Source: Acidobacteriota bacterium | Lineage (GTDB): Bacteria; Acidobacteriota; Terriglobia; Acidiferrales; UBA7541 | DNA: 64,000 nucleotides | NCBI GenBank assembly: GCA_021812285.1 | Contig: JAKAOH010000001.1 | Location: 21,299 to 85,298, forward strand | Reading direction: 5' to 3' | Part shown: piece by piece, positions 63,698 to 64,000 of the stretch | Numbering within the stretch: the stretch's first letter is position 1 | Layout: each line of letters opens with the position of its first letter | The notes under the pieces: generated by a model | What the model was told of the DNA's origin: nothing | Seen by the model: the letters and a program-made list of their open reading frames with translations, nothing else | Database searches by the model: none | Translations under genes and position numbers: made by a program

Positions 63698-63900
63698 GCC
63701 GGGATGGGCACTTCGCCCCCGTCCCCCGGGCCTTTCCGCCGCAGTCGCAGCTTCGCCACGCGCAGCTTCCGCTCCTGCAACGCGACCGTGCCGCGCTCCC
63801 GCCCGTGCCAACCCACCGCGCCGCCTTTCTTCCCCGGATGCGGCGGCCCGGCGATCTGCTCGACCGAAAGCCTCGATAACGTACGCTATTTTTCGCACAT
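63685..63900 (-). pseudogene. IS256-type (Mutator) transposase N-terminal remnant
   Basis: On the - strand a frame reads RTLSRLSVEQIAGPPHPGKK, then GWHGRERGTVALQERKLRVA and RRKGPGDGGEVPIPAYEAV. This is the early region of IS256-family transposases (their W/HG...GxVxLxxxKVxVxxPRxRxKG...GGEVxxxAY pattern). An in-frame TAG at 63886-63888 follows a four-codon ATG start. Similarity stops at 63685, where the glycosyltransferase ends, so only about 65 of roughly 400 residues remain. The family call rests on recalled pattern, not a search. Confidence 0.6.
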
Positions 63901-63916
63901 TTGAGGAGGAGAGGGT

Positions 63917-63981
63917 CTGGTTGGTAAAACAAGGGGCCTGAAGAAGGCCCGAGAGGAGGGGCGATGGAGCCCACCAACCAG
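63917..63981 (+). promoter_or_regulatory. Structured leader around a start site
   Basis: CTGGTTGGT (63917-63925) pairs perfectly with ACCAACCAG (63973-63981). Inside lies a second hairpin, GGGCCT (63934-63939) with AGGCCC (63945-63950), loop GAAGA. The enclosed remainder holds the ribosome site GAGGAGGGG and the ATG at 63964, so folding could affect translation of the downstream gene. Confidence 0.4.
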
Positions 63982-64000
63982 GGGGAAGCTTTCCCGGAAG
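63964..64000 (+). CDS. Partial gene at the window edge
   Basis: An ATG preceded by GAGAGGAGGGG opens a frame (MEPTNQGEAFPE) that runs off the end. Only 12 codons are visible, so the product cannot be named. Confidence 0.4.
   Translation, partial: MEPTNQGEAFPE

Noticed and set aside
1-64000. CRISPR arrays, tRNA and rRNA genes
   Set aside because: No regularly spaced direct repeats and no tRNA or rRNA signature sequences were found in any gap by reading.

Overview
The window is GC-rich bacterial chromosome with many GTG/TTG starts and heavily overlapping genes. Gene content (a predicted PPi-type phosphofructokinase, the rpsF-rpsR-rplI-dnaB block, and a large exosortase A / PEP-CTERM exopolysaccharide locus whose EpsI protein is separate from the exosortase) suggests an Acidobacteriota-like soil or environmental bacterium. 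That placement is inference; no rRNA gene is present.

Region 1 (about 1-14.5 kb, + strand) is housekeeping: a PEP mutase/isocitrate-lyase-family enzyme, phosphofructokinase, purH, a secreted TPR protein, then ispE-prs-rplY-pth-rpsF-rpsR-rplI-dnaB and a PIN/TRAM membrane protein. Region 2 (14.5-21.9 kb, - strand) holds a small basic protein, a zinc-ribbon protein, an XrtA-type polysaccharide deacetylase, one PEP-CTERM substrate, a PrsT-like TPR lipoprotein, EpsI and exosortase A. Good -24/-12 (sigma-54) promoter matches lie before the exosortase and the TPR lipoprotein, and a weaker one before the PEP-CTERM protein.

Region 3 (22.2-42.9 kb, + strand) is one long exopolysaccharide operon. It starts with an NtrC-like AAA+ regulator lacking a receiver domain and the GAFTGA loop. 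Export and assembly genes follow (Wza-like protein, beta-barrel, chain-length determinant, XrtA-type ATPase, CpsD-like kinase, EpsB-type phosphoglycosyltransferase, ligase/polymerase). Then come a DegT aminotransferase, several glycosyltransferases, a deacetylase/ATP-grasp/PHP cassette and a methyltransferase. Two - strand genes (an IPT-repeat lipoprotein and a PAP2 protein) and an AT-rich spacer interrupt the run at 42.9-46.1 kb.

Region 4 (46.2-63.7 kb, + strand) has a FemAB-like protein, RfbF, a sugar SDR, three tandem zinc-finger C-methyltransferase-like genes, an AT-richer TylF-type methyltransferase, a Wzm/Wzt ABC exporter with a C-terminal chain-binding domain, and five more glycosyltransferases. 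Two or three small translationally coupled ORFs lie between them. The right edge carries a broken IS256-type transposase and the start of a new gene with a structured leader.

Together the genes describe synthesis, decoration (C- and O-methylation, amino-sugar formation, deacetylation, possible amidation or aminoacylation), polymerisation and export of one or more surface polysaccharides, plus exosortase-dependent sorting of PEP-CTERM proteins that usually accompany such a matrix. No tRNA, rRNA, CRISPR array or Wzx flippase was seen.
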